The notes beneath the pieces were generated by a model that saw only the letters and a program-made list of their open reading frames with translations, was not told the origin of the DNA and ran no database searches. This document shows, piece after piece, positions 36,371 to 48,756 of a DNA stretch of 64,000 nucleotides. Source of the DNA: Tubulanus polymorphus (lineage: Eukaryota > Nemertea > Palaeonemertea > Tubulaniformes > Tubulanidae); the NCBI RefSeq assembly GCF_964204645.1, contig NC_134026.1, forward strand, positions 22,028,650-22,092,649, read 5' to 3'. Position 1 is the stretch's first letter. Every line of letters begins with the position of its first letter. The position numbers and the translations under genes were made by a program.

Positions 36371-36740
36371 TAGTTCGTGCTTTGTATCGGCACCATCTGA
36401 TTTCCCGGGAAGTCTGAAGAACCATGCAACTGTCTTAAAGGAAATCCGACGATTACAACAAAATCAATCTCTGACATTTAAGCTTCAGGGGCTGATGGAA
36501 CGAAGATTTTCCATTAATGCGAGCGCTTTATCGATACAAGCCGGTTTCATTGACCAAGTTAACGACCAACAGCTTTCTCAAATTCAAAATTACCTGGACG
36601 GACTAAAAGAAGTAGTGTTCATTTTTTCAAGCATGTTATATAACGCTAAAGCACGACCATTGGGAGTCAGAGTTGCTAGCGCAATAAGAAACCGGAAAAA
36701 TCAGGATGAAAGGATTCGTACTACGAGGCGACGATATTAA
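36371..36740 (+). CDS. hypothetical terminal exon or small protein, family unknown
   Basis: A frame of 122 codons follows a plausible acceptor (TTATCATTTCAG|T) and ends at TAA at 36740. An internal ATG at 36495 would give an 81-residue protein. Composition is protein-like (rich in Leu, Gln, Arg and Ser; few His, Cys or Trp), and a helical, possibly coiled-coil segment (LKEIRRLQQNQSLTFKLQGL) precedes the ATG. I recognise no domain. It is opposite in strand to the PDE4-like exons, so it would be a nested gene. Chance frames of this length are expected a few times per window, so confidence is low. Confidence 0.28.
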
Positions 36741-39700
36741 ATGGGCAAATCGGAAACCGTAAGGGCTCTCAGCGGCTTTCCAGTACTTCCATGAACATGC
36801 CGCCGGAAGTAGTGAAAATCCATCACCAGGTTCAAAGACGGCTGCTTTCGCGTATTAAATGCAATGTCTTTGAACTCCCCGCGAAATCATCGAATTTCCT
36901 GTTCGAACACTCAGCGTAAACAGCGCGTCTATGAATCAAACTAATTCAACGATTGAAACGGATTACGAATATTCAAATTCACCCAATTCACCGCGATTCC
37001 GTCGCCCTTGAGTTTCACTCGTCATGTTGGTCTCCTATGGTACTAGGATGGCTGCTCGCATGGTAATATTGCGGAGTCTCATCACCACCAGGCTTGAATT
37101 CCAGCCTAGAAAGCGCAAGACAAATCATGATGCGCATTGCTAGACACGTGCTCATTCTCCAGCATGTTTTCAGAAACTACGTTTTCTCATAGCGGCGAGA
37201 GAACATCGATGAACTAACTTGCGAGTTATCAGAAATGGAATTAGCGTCAAGACCCAGCACGATGTAGATTACTGCCAACAGATACACTGATCATGATACG
37301 ATAACAACTTAATGCAAAGATGCTTATGTCACGTATACACATATAAGTGTGTTTCTGTCACAAATGATATCCGTTTCTATCTTGAAGCGGAAAAAGATTT
37401 GAAGGACAATATTCAATATTTCGAAAAATGATTCTAAGACCGTGCAAAAAATATGCGGTGTTCCCAATATGTCCCACATTTTACTCCACCAAGAGTACGA
37501 CGAGTAAGTAGCACATTAGCTTGTGGTCCTAGATCAGCTGGACGTTTGTCGGCTTCTGAAGTTAGGTCAGGTTAGGTTAAGTTTCGAATACCTGCTTCCT
37601 GGGTTCCACACACGTGGATGATTTTTCTTTTGATTTTATTTTCTTTATATTTCATTTTATTTCTCTTAGTTATTCAAGGTGTTCCCTCGACAAATATCAT
37701 TTAATCCTTTTCATTTTTTGCCAACCCGTCGCCCGAAAGACTCAAACGGGAATTTCCTAATTCAATTCTATGATTTTCAATTAAGGCATGCGCAATTTCG
37801 AAATCTCATTCATGTTCAGTCAAAATATCCTTTGGTTGCATAGACGAATCAGCGAAAATAAAACTGTCACTGCTACGAAATCTCACATGGCAATCAGCAT
37901 CGTTTGTGATGAGGCATTCGATCCGTCTGGGATTAATTCCAGCTGGGTACTGGTGTAAAAACAAAACGTGTCAGCGCAAAGAAATAACAAGGCTGCGGAT
38001 TTCAGAAAGCCGGAGAGAGAGAGAATGTGTGCGTGTGCAACATTGGTGTGTATGTGAGTGCCCGGGAAAAAAAATACTGCCAACAATGTCTTACGTTTGT
38101 TCTGTAAATTAGACTCGTAATTGTCACAGACGATGATACAACTACGTTAATGAGAAGGCCCCAGTGTCGCTTACGAACAAGAAGCTAACGGCGAATATTT
38201 CGTAACTTCTCGCCGTGTCATTTCTTGAGTAAATATACACGAGGTACTTAGGCATAGCCAAATATGACGTCAACGAATATCATCTCATTTCTATGGACGG
38301 GGCCCATGAAGATATAAATTTGGTGGGCTAACTCTTTAAGTTGGTAAGCGCATTTTACCCAAAGCTGGCCACTTTTCGAGATTTCTTTTCCTACTAAGAT
38401 ACTATTGGTGCATGGTTTCTTTTCTATTTTTCAAGAACAATTCCATTCATAGCTTTCCCTAAAATGGATAAACCGAGAAAAAAGCTGGACGTATTGATCC
38501 AAGAAAATGTGGTTTCATCACAGAATACATTGAATAGGTTGATAGTCAATAAATAGGTTATCTATTTTGAATTACACTGGTATTTCATACAAGATTAAAA
38601 GTAAGTCTACACATACAATTTCACAATATTGTCGATATGAACACAGTTTCGTAACTACGGGAGAGTAGATGGTTACCCGCGGAAGCTTTTCAATAACTAG
38701 GTTTCCATTTCCGTAGCATTAGTAATTTAGTGAGACCTTCCTGCGACTCGTGTGTGTGGTTGAAGATGAGACTGATTGATTTATGAACATGGAGACGGGA
38801 CAACGTTGGTAATTATCACGACCGCAGTGTCCAAGGGGAGAAAGCATGTCTCTTCCTACCAGACATAGGCTTAGTGCTAATACATGTTAATAGTCGCGAT
38901 TGATTCCTAAACCAAAGGTCAAATGATCGCCTGTTTTGTATTGTAGGATACGACGGTCAGTCGTAAATGATTGTAATGCGTGGCTAAGACTGTCGCATCC
39001 CGATAATTGCTTGGTCGAATCCTTACCAGAGATCGAAACCACTTAGTAAAGATCGACCGGTTTACCGCAATTACTCGCGACACTCGGCAGAACAAGCGAA
39101 ACGAAAAACTGACAATTTATACACGAAATCGAGCTTTTCATCGTTGCATCCACAAAGAAGCTTTCAATCATCGTTGCTATCAAAAGGAGATGGACGTTAT
39201 TCCATCACGGAACGAGCTTATTCATTTGATAGTTGTATGATATATAAGAATTACTCTTGACAGTTTGCAAGATCTAGAACCCTGGCCTTGGGGTCAATTC
39301 TTAAATCATGCTTATATAAAAACGCGAACGGCTATGATGTTGATGTACAACTGCCGATTAACCTAAACAAATTCTATTTTCTTTTTGGTCTTTTCGAAGT
39401 GGGCTGAATCCAAATCTTAAGTATCCACAACTAAAATGAAGTGACCTCTTTCGCAATCTTGAGTAGTTTAATTTGTTATCATTCAGTATTTAACTTATGC
39501 ATCATCATGTTATGACATTAGCAAGGAAATTATTCATCTACTATCATACGTAGTACACAAAACGATCGAAGACATCGTCGAATGATCGATTGATATGAAA
39601 GGCTGATTTGATCGATGGGCAGATGATAGTATAGTCAATCGAATAGTTTTACGCAATACTCGAAAATCGTGCTCAAGTCCCATGGCCGTGCTTTGGTGCA

Positions 39701-42700
39701 TCCTTACCATTCATGGATTCAAATCTGGGCTTCGTTGTCGCGGTGTCGTAAGTTCAAGTTTCGATATTGTTTAGGCGTTTAATAACATTTTAATGGGAAA
39801 CCTACGACCTCCTGTGGCATTCGAGGATTCCACTTATGGTAAGCGAGGAGCCACCAGGATCGCTAGTAGTTATCCGCTTGTTCCGCTTTCGATTTCTTCT
39901 ACATTTCAACCAAAACTGGATGAATTTTTCCTTAAATTAATCAATTATCTATTGATTAATTTCTAATTATTAGAAAACTATATCGATATCCAAGTAGATA
40001 AATAGATTTATTGTATCATTAGGCCTATTGGGTAGGTGCTGTGATAATGTATGGATTCGGGAGCCTAAAAATTCAGTTCAAAGTTAATTGAAAATGAATT
40101 AATCCAACGTAAGACTGAGTTAAGTGCTCGTCCTACCATCTGGTGGGATAACTGGTGTTGTGGGTCCCCATTCAAATCTACAAAATGTTGCGTCAGATAT
40201 TCGATAATTGTTAATAGGGTATTTTCACATCGGTGTTATGCTTCGAACGAATCCCTATAAATTTCGACTCCTGGGTTTAGGAACAGCTTTCAGTTTGGCG
40301 AAGGATTCTTCAAAGACAAGCCTCTCTCGTGGTGGACAATGGCCTTGATTATATGAATGCAACATTTCCCGTCACATGAACGTGATCTTGAATCATTCGT
40401 AATGACACGGTTACATTGCATCTGTAGGCATCATCTCTCATCAAAACCTTGAACAGCAATCGCGGCAGTCCAGTTACATTTCCGTCACTCCTGTGACCTT
40501 CTCTTTTTTTCTGGTTGGTAATGCAGAAACGTGTATAGCAATTTCCTGCGCGCTGCCAGTCACATGTATATTATCATGTGATCGAAGTTCAAACTTCTGT
40601 TACACAAGTAATTCGAAACACGGATACGGCTTAATATAAATTATAGAGTAAATATATGCTTGAAACATTTGTTTCTGAAAAAGCTGTGAATTAAAGCGCG
40701 CATAAAGTTCTGCTTTCTTAGATGAATAGATAAAAAGTCCAGTAATTTGAAAACTCGTTACAGCAATGTTTATGTCGCGTATCTACGATCTCGACTTTCG
40801 TATAAAATCATCGATTCAGAGCAGTATCGGGCCAGAAAATTACATATCAATTATTAATGAAAGCACAACGCAACAACGTACACTGTGGAAGTCACTAGTT
40901 GGTCGGGGACAAAGGTACTAATAATTTATTCAGCATCCCGTCAGCGTTAACTTAATGTGCATTGATATAAAGAGACCTCGAGTACGTTTCTGCATTAGTT
41001 TAGTTTATCAATCAACCACCTTTCCTAACATCTCACGTTGCAACTTTTTAAAATGTGCACTGACTTCATAAACTTCTAAAAGAAATATGTCTTGGTTAGT
41101 TCAGCAATCAATTTTGATTTCGTCTGACTAATAAGTCAATGACTAGCTTCTAAACTAATTGCATAGTGTCTAAGTTCAGGTTATTTCCAAAAACACTAAT
41201 CAACGTATGCCTGTTATCCGGAAAAAAGTTTATGAAAATCCGTTTAGGTTCGTCATAACCGTTATTTTCCGATCTGTCTCGAGATCAGATGATATGCCCT
41301 CATTGCAACGCAGTACGGGACGGATTTCAGATTCTTTTACAATGCCCCATTTTGTACCACAAGAGAAGGATACACCCCGAGATGTTATTGACAACACACG
41401 AATCAATTCAAACTTAAGATTTCTTCATCCTTGACGTCTCGAACTAGGTTTTTCGTGAATTCATGGTAACTCGCAATCTTTTTCAAGATTATTTTTCGCG
41501 ATCAGAGCTTATAGACTATGCTTATAGGTAAAATGTCATAATACCATTCGCATTTCTGTGGATTCCTATTTAGTTCGAAAAAAGAGGTCGAGGTCATTCA
41601 AGAAGCATTTTTATTCAAAATAAATTCATCATCATTTACATGTAGTATTAGTGCGGTACTTTTTGATTGATACTGGGTTTATAATTTATGATACTAGAAA
41701 TAAAAGTACATGTTTTGTGGTCGACATGACGTCATATTAAACGAGAAGGCGCAGGACTGGCGTTTAACCCATCGCTCTGCTTCAACGTCAAGGTCGTTTA
41801 TAATATATAACGATAAATTATCCTTCACTGTTACTGGTGAATTTAATTACAACTGAAGAAAAAAACCAACGATTGTTTGCAGCGATTATTTACGATAATA
41901 ATGAAATTGGCAGAGACGAAGAATACGTTATGTATATAACGTAAATTGATGAGACGGACATTAGATCTAACACGTGCGGGGGATATTGGTGATTCCGGGG
42001 CGGACGATCATCTGACACAAACATGATAAACGATGCCGCTTTCACTAAATAAGCGTTGATGAATTGGAGGCGCGAAATTATTATCGGCGAAAAGCAATTT
42101 CTTTTCAGGAAACAAAATGAAAATCGAAACGAACGAAGCGATATATCTTCACTCGCGATATATGCTACCAGTCTACGAGGATTACCGAGGTAAAAAGAAT
42201 TAAATAAATCGGTTAGGCTAAAATGATAGTGTGTTTCTCCTAAATCGCCCGGGTCACTTTTGTAAACCGCGATGATATCTGTAATCAGTTCATTTCTACA
42301 GCTACCGGGTGTGCTTTGGTTAGCTTGATCGTGATCTAAAAAAAACTAATGCACAGGGTAGATAGCCGACTTTTGGACGGGTCAACATTTAAGCTCAGTA
42401 AAAGTGAGAAAAATCGTTTTGAAAAAAATGAAGTCAAAAAGAAATTGTTGAAAAAAAATAAAGTCGCAGCAAAATTGTTCTGACAAAAACAAAGTCGCAA
42501 AAAAAGCGAGACGCTTCTGTAGCCTACACATCGGCAGTACATATCCGTATATTGGCATAGCGTATATAATGATTCGCTATAGTTTTTAACGTTTTATCGT
42601 CTATTTTTCTAGTCGAGTGTCTGACGTCACTGAGACGCCAATGAAGATCGATGCGCAATGGATGTAATTCGTTAGAAAATATATCGAAGTTCATTAACGT

Positions 42701-44162
42701 CAATCCAGCCCGTACACGTCAGTAACATACACGACTCGGCAGCTCATCCTGGATCGTTTAGTACCGAGGAAACTCCCAGATCACGAACTGGTTCTTTAAA
42801 ACGTGCTTAAATTTAGATTCGCTGACGTGTATCGAGTGGGTGACGTCTGTATCTCTTCTTTTCGTTCTCTCTTCGGAGGTAGCATGAAACATCATATAGT
42901 TTGCGAGCAGGTGGAAATCGTCGATATCGCCTTCGTAACGAGTAACGAATAGTAAAGTAGGCCGAGAATGGCTGGCGAAAGGTAATTGCTAATCGAAAAT
43001 GTTCTTGCTAATGATCGAATGCGGTAAACTTTCAAAGCAGACGCGCATAAACCTCTACCAATCAGAAAGCTTGATATGCTTCATTTGATGCCTCGTTTTA
43101 GATTCGTATAATAGACATTGATTGCAACACTTAATAAGAAAGTCGTAAAAAGCAATGAAAGTCGGAGTTGATTTACTTGTATAGCGTACGTGAACGTTGC
43201 TTTATTTCTACTCATATAAGATTCATTTTCACATATGATTCTATTTCGTCTGCCCTGTTTAAAAATTGCAAATGCTAGAGACCTTTTAATGAAAATGAAG
43301 ATGCCAGTGAGGGAAGCACAAAGTTGATTCGTCGAAGTACTGATCCGAAGAACTAAAAAAAACTCGGCACCGGTAGAAAATGTAATCTACTATCGTAGAT
43401 AGACTGACGGCCTAAAAAACACGCTTAGTCAGCTCGAGTACAAGATGTTGAAGTGAAATCGAGAAATAATCGTACCATGTTTCAGCACGAAGACGATATT
43501 CACTTAAAATTGAGCCATCGTACGAAAAAAAAGTAAGTATGCAAATCTGAAACGGAACGATGATGCTCCTACAATGAGCGTCCAAACGATTTTAGCCGTC
43601 CTTGAACTTTCAGTTCGGACTATGCCAGGTTGTCTTTGATTTGTTGCTTAAAGATGTCTTTCGTAGGTACGTTAGTAGTTCGTACTGGTGACAAAGCCGT
43701 TAGACGCCGACTAGAACTGTCACGACAGCTGCCAAGTGCAGAGAAAATTGCTTCATGAATGTTCATTACAAATACAGTTTGCATATACATTGCAGACACC
43801 TGTTGGCCCGAGTATCTAAACTAATAGCAGCATAATAGCTGACACATGGAATTGTAATATCGCTGCCCCCACATCGAAAACTATAACCAAATATAGTATA
43901 CGTATAAACAAACAAAAAGACAAACAGATAGATACAACGAACGTCGGATCCCCAGAAATGTCTAATTTACAGAAATGTAATTCAGAAAAGATATAGAACC
44001 CATGTGGTCCCGCAGGAATTTGAACCAATATCTCGAGATATCCAGGGCCGATCGAATATTGAATCATCATGCATGAATAATCAGTGTACACATGTACAGC
44101 ATCGACATAATTGTTTACTATCACATATGGGATCGAATACAACTATTGTTTATATTACTTAC
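36741..44162. other. non-coding, probable first intron of PDE4-like gene
   Basis: AT-rich with no supportable exon. It has a short (GA)n run near 38010, telomere-like 'ttaggt' motifs near 37563-37580 (too few to be an array), and assorted frames under 80 codons. In minus-strand sense it begins at the donor of the 44163-44528 exon. Confidence 0.45.
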
Positions 44163-44528
44163 CTTATTTCGTTTTTTAATCCCTAATACACTTAAACCCG
44201 GCTTTGATTTATCCCCTTTCTTGAAAAAGCTTTGCTTTTTTCGCCTGCCGGACGTGATGAAAACTCTATCAGCATGACACGACCCGTTCAGGCCCAGTTT
44301 CTGTTGTCGGTGGCCAAAATCATCCAGCAGATTTTCTGAATCTACATCCCCAAATCCTCCAGGACGTATCCGATTATGATTATTCAATCGAATATCTAGC
44401 GGTGTATTGTCGTGTTTATCCAACATTGTGAATGTATAATTTTCGACGGGTTCAGGTCTGGTCAAACAAAACCACTGTCGGAGTGACCTGGACACATCCG
44501 AGAACCATTGCCTTACCGTTGCCCCCAT
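44163..44528 (-). CDS. probable first coding exon of the minus-strand (PDE4-like) gene
   Basis: Begins at ATG 44528 (MGATVRQWFSDVSRSLRQWF...), runs 122 codons and ends at a near-perfect donor, AATAAG|GTAAGT, exactly in phase 0. Codon use is balanced and the peptide is protein-like: Arg/Trp-rich at the start, acidic in the middle (GDVDSENLLDDF) and strongly basic near the end (GRRKKQSFFKKGDKSK). I recognise no domain. The phase-0 end fits the phase-0 start of the PDE4-like exon at 16191-15968. It is the only exon I see upstream on that strand with a convincing start and donor, so I infer it opens a PDE4 isoform whose first intron is about 28 kb. The PDE4 assignment of this exon is weaker than its status as an exon; it could belong to a different gene. 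Confidence 0.55.
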
Positions 44529-44860
44529 GGATCCTGATATATTTCCATTAAAACGTAGTAGAATGAAACTTGACGCTGATGAAATCTACATTCCATCACT
44601 ACTTCTTATAGATTCCGTCGGGAGCAACCTCCTCTGAGAGAATCGACACAAGTCGGCAAGCTAGAAACGTCCATTCAGACGAATGATCATCAATTTCGAA
44701 CAAAAACGCACCGACATGTGTCATGAGAGAGCGAGATTCGTTTGGCGAGAGACGGTAAAAATACTGATGCTCGTACGTTAGTCGCCAGTGATTTTGTTTC
44801 CTGCTAATTCCTTGTTGAATGCAATTCGGATATAGGAACAGCAAGATCCACTAACAGCGA
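44529..44860 (-). promoter_or_regulatory. putative 5' UTR and upstream flank of the 44.5-kb first exon
   Basis: Upstream of ATG 44528 the minus strand holds an open frame of about 80 codons that ends at a stop 70 bp before the ATG, with no ATG of its own near its start. It is best read as untranslated leader or flank. No TATA box was identified. Confidence 0.25.
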
Positions 44861-44891
44861 TCTGCGTGTCTTTGATCGACAAGTTATCTAA

Positions 44892-45140
44892 ATGATTCTA
44901 GGCTTCATAATCAATTTGTGTTTATATGCCACATCGTTGATCCAGCGTTACGACAGTCATGTGTGTGCCGGCAAATACAGTCGTCCCGTATACTGCAGAA
45001 TAGGCGATGTCACACATTTGAAAGACTGTTGCAAAATATACTGCGGCAATGCGTACGACTTAATATCGAGAGCGAAATCAACTCAGCTAAATCATCGGAT
45101 TTATTGTGTCACAAGTCGAAAGACGTTAAGGTCTTTATGA
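44892..45140 (+). CDS. hypothetical small secreted cysteine-rich protein
   Basis: An 82-codon frame from a true ATG. The first 18 residues (MILGFIINLCLYATSLIQ) resemble a signal peptide. The remainder has six cysteines in the order C-x9-C-x10-CC-x3-C-x20-C, an even number that could pair as three disulfides. It lies divergently next to the minus-strand first exon at 44.5 kb. I know no family with exactly this spacing, so I assign no function. The frame is short enough to be chance. Confidence 0.2.
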   Translation: MILGFIINLCLYATSLIQRYDSHVCAGKYSRPVYCRIGDVTHLKDCCKIYCGNAYDLISRAKSTQLNHRIYCVTSRKTLRSL

Positions 45141-48100
45141 GCCCGATACGAATCACTTGCTGTTGAAAAACAGACCTTCTTAAAACAGACGATACTGTCT
45201 TGTTTGTGTGTAATACGGGTATTCCTCCTCTCTAATCCGTTACCAGTGATTGCTGGAAATAAGGACTATTCGCGTAATATATACAGATTCTCTTTCCAGA
45301 CAGAGATGGCATCCGTCCATTCTATATCTATCGTCCAGCCAGCCAGCAGATGAGAACAGAGCATGAAAGCTTCTGGTTCGAACGCGTGTGCAGTTAGTTT
45401 GAGGGAGTAAAATTAGAAAACTCGACGATATTTGTTCGACTAGCACAAATTAAACACCCCGTCGATCCTCTGCCGTGTTCAGCTTGGTACTTACGCACGT
45501 CAGAGCACAAGACTCCGGTTTCAAAATCTCCGCTATTTCTTAATAATGTTTTCGTCTTGTAAGGATTTCCGTGACGAGAATTAGTATATAATTCGCTCGC
45601 TTTTTCTCGGTAAAGAATATTCGATCAATTTTGCGGCCAATTATGGTGATGATAAGAAAATCTGATCCTTCTCTTGTTCGGTTGTTTCAGCGGCACAGTT
45701 CATGCGACAAGTAACATCAAATCATGTATCATGTTTATTAGAAAGATATTTCACCCTCAAATTATCTAGGAATTTGTTATAGTCTAATTAGCTCACGTAC
45801 GACGAATACAGATAGATATTCAAACACATTAACATTTGATGATATAGATAAGCGTGGTTTCAAAATCATCGATATTTTGCTGTACAAAGACATGTCATTT
45901 GTCGGCATTTTCTAAGGTCGCGCGTGGAATATCGACTGAATAACACAACAATGTATGTATGTACGTATGGTATCAGTGAAAGGAATTCAATATTAAGAGA
46001 CTGGTGACTGGTGGGCTTTAATACACTGCCTCTGACATCAGATTTGATGTTACTATCCACAACACGGTGGTGGGTTCTACCTCCGGGAATTATTGAGATT
46101 CAAAACTGATTCGTTCTTATATTCGCGTTAATACGATGCAAAGAATTTGCGGAATCCTTATGCTAGACCTGGTGATACTTTCTTGAAAGGTATCGCTTCT
46201 GGGTGGTATGATGCACGTGTTGATCCTTTCAAACAATTCCTGGCGAAATAGAATTCGGTACTTTCGGTGATGGACGGGGGCAGCGGGTAGCCAGTCCCAG
46301 GCACACGATCGAGTGTCATACCCGGTCGTGTAAGACGGAAGTGTACACACTACATTCGAGACTGAAATCACTGGCAGGGTGAAATAACTTTCAGCCATCT
46401 CTGCAATTACACTACCAACCGACATTATCATAAATGGAACCTTGAGTATTAACGATACCTCATTCAGCGGAACAAACGGGATTCGACCCTCTTGGTGGGT
46501 CATCAAAGGTTCAGTATATAGTCTCTGGTCACAGTCGCAATTTGCTCAATTCCACCGAGCACATGTATATCGGGAATTGCTAAATTACTGTTGATTCTGT
46601 TCACTCATTGGTCACGATTTGCTTGATGCCGGAAATTAGCCGATCAATGGCGGTACACTTTAGTAGATCTTAGTATTCCGACTGCTACCCGTGCCTCATT
46701 CATCTTTGAAGATAGAAAATCCACCACCAGAGACCCGTCGAGATACAAACTAAATTGTACCGACGGCAATGTATTTTTCGATTGATCGAAAATTGTGGCA
46801 ACATCGATTTTATGAGTAAACAATAGAACAAAATCACTGAGACATGCAAACTCCCTCAAAGTGCATTTTCTTCGAGTAGAACTTTTAAAATATCTCTATC
46901 AACCACGTCATGAGTTTTAAGAAAACGAGCATCACATTCATACATGGTTTCCGCTGAGCATTCATTTATTTCCTGGTAGATCTAAGTATAAGAAACATTA
47001 AACGGATCTGTCTGATTATGTGGGATGGAAAAACCACCGATCCCCATGGTGATCACATCATGTCTCAATGTCGCAACAATATATCTCTCCGCAGTAGAAG
47101 ATGAAGACGAATACGGAATATCTATAATTGAAAGCTACTTCAATTTGATTAGCAATGAGAATGATCCCAAGGTCTCGTTGCACACTAAACCAAAAAATTA
47201 GCTCGAGACTGATAATTAGGACTCGTTCTTTTTAACAATAAAATTAAAATGAATTTCGACCAAATAGATTTATATGGTCACAGATGTAAGGTAATGGCTG
47301 CGTTACTATCAGCAGCTGGGCCGAAGGACCTTAAATTTGTTTTAGGCTTTGTTTGATCTCATCATTATAGATTCTGCAGTTCCTTTAGTTGTTTTATGGA
47401 TTTGAAAGCAGCTATGAGTCGGTTTCTGTATCTGGAACCGGAGATGAAGCGATATACGGACACGTCTTTGGTACTATTCTCAGAAAGAAATTCGAGTTGT
47501 GAAACACTAGTTCCTTCCAGGATTTTTGCGTAGGATTTTCATATATGAAAAATATCCAAGGGGGTATTCCAATGAATCTCAAAATAAGCAGGCGCTACAT
47601 TCATGATATATAATTTCATCAAGGAAACTACAATCAACCTTGCGGATCTTTTGGGACCAAGAAAACCCTCCAACTTAGAAAAAGTCCGATTTTGTAAGAG
47701 TCGGATTACCAGCTTTTTCCGAAAACTACGATTTGAGAAATTACATCAACATCTACAAGAAAAGATTTGAAAACACTGACATATTTCGGATTTAAGTTTC
47801 TATTCTAATAAACTAACCACAACTGAAATAACGACTGTTGACATGCATTGTCGATTTCAAACCAGGAACCGGGGTTGGAGCAGCGAGGAAATCCAACTGC
47901 AATGGGAAGAAAATAGCTCTCCGACTTTCTGCAAGTGATTTCTGGACCGAGAAAAGTAGAACGTGATAGGCGAGTTTCTGACTTGGCCGTCGAAATTTGG
48001 CTGATTTCTCTGAACAACGCTTTGCTCAATCTATTGCCACATCAGCTTACCCTAAATTCCAAGTACTCAAAAATAGAATATATTCTCAACGAACTCACAA

Positions 48101-48629
48101 TTCTAAAAGCAACCAATTAATCATTTAATGAGGTAATCAAGAACTAAAAATCTTCTAAAACATCTCAATCCTGATTCGATGAGATTTCTTCCGTTCTATT
48201 TGCAAATGGTTGATCAATCATTTTAAAAGACGGACGTAAGAAGTTTAAGTCTTAATGTTTACAACAACCAAAAAATGTGACTGCATATCCTCTCCTCTAT
48301 CGTTACCCCTCGAAACGTCATTAACCATCGTAGGTGAACGTGGGACATGAAGGTTCAGCTGATTGATATGTCAGTTACTGAACTGCATTTGCAATAGCGT
48401 ATAGGCCTATGTTTACTTGGCATACTCTCGTCATCAATATACAATACTATAGAGTATACTAGTAATTTATATGGTTTAACAGTCTGTAGTTGGAATAGGA
48501 TTTTGCTCGATAGTCGATTTATTCAATATAAAGATTAATGGTGGTGTCATATGCAGTTAATATTCAACACTGAAGTCGACACTTAAAACCTCGTGCACGC
48601 AGCAAGAATTAAACACGAAACAAATTCCT
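45141..48629. other. unresolved region with scattered coding-like fragments
   Basis: Several frames of 35-129 codons occur, for example minus 46859-46644 and 46506-46117, and plus 47935-48120. They sit in changing frames and strands, without splice signals or recognisable domains. They may be a decayed gene or element, or chance. Confidence 0.25.
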
Positions 48630-48756
48630 GTTTATATGTTTCGGTGATTTTGGCTAGCTCCGGCTATCAGTCAACGTTTTGCGTTTCGGGTATATTCACG
48701 AAACAAGCCAGAAAAGTGTAGCTGTTTCCTTCTTCGGGTTTATCTTGCTATTTATG
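48630..48756. repeat. dispersed repeat R2, copy 2
   Basis: Partner of 25675-25820, same orientation. A second 'acacgaaacaa' lies just before it at 48612, suggesting a short internal duplication of the family motif. Confidence 0.55.

Noticed and set aside
37561-37585. TTAGG-like telomere repeat
   Set aside because: Only two or three imperfect TTAGGT units; too few to be an interstitial telomeric array.
45361-45400. B-box-like GGTTCGAAC suggesting a tRNA gene or tRNA-derived SINE
   Set aside because: No matching A box or cloverleaf could be built around it. Similar motifs at 37090 and 39715 also failed.
46117-46859. Adjacent minus-strand frames suggesting a frameshifted pseudogene
   Set aside because: No recognised domain. 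Frames change without a homologous protein to anchor them, and plus-strand frames nearby look equally plausible, so chance cannot be excluded.
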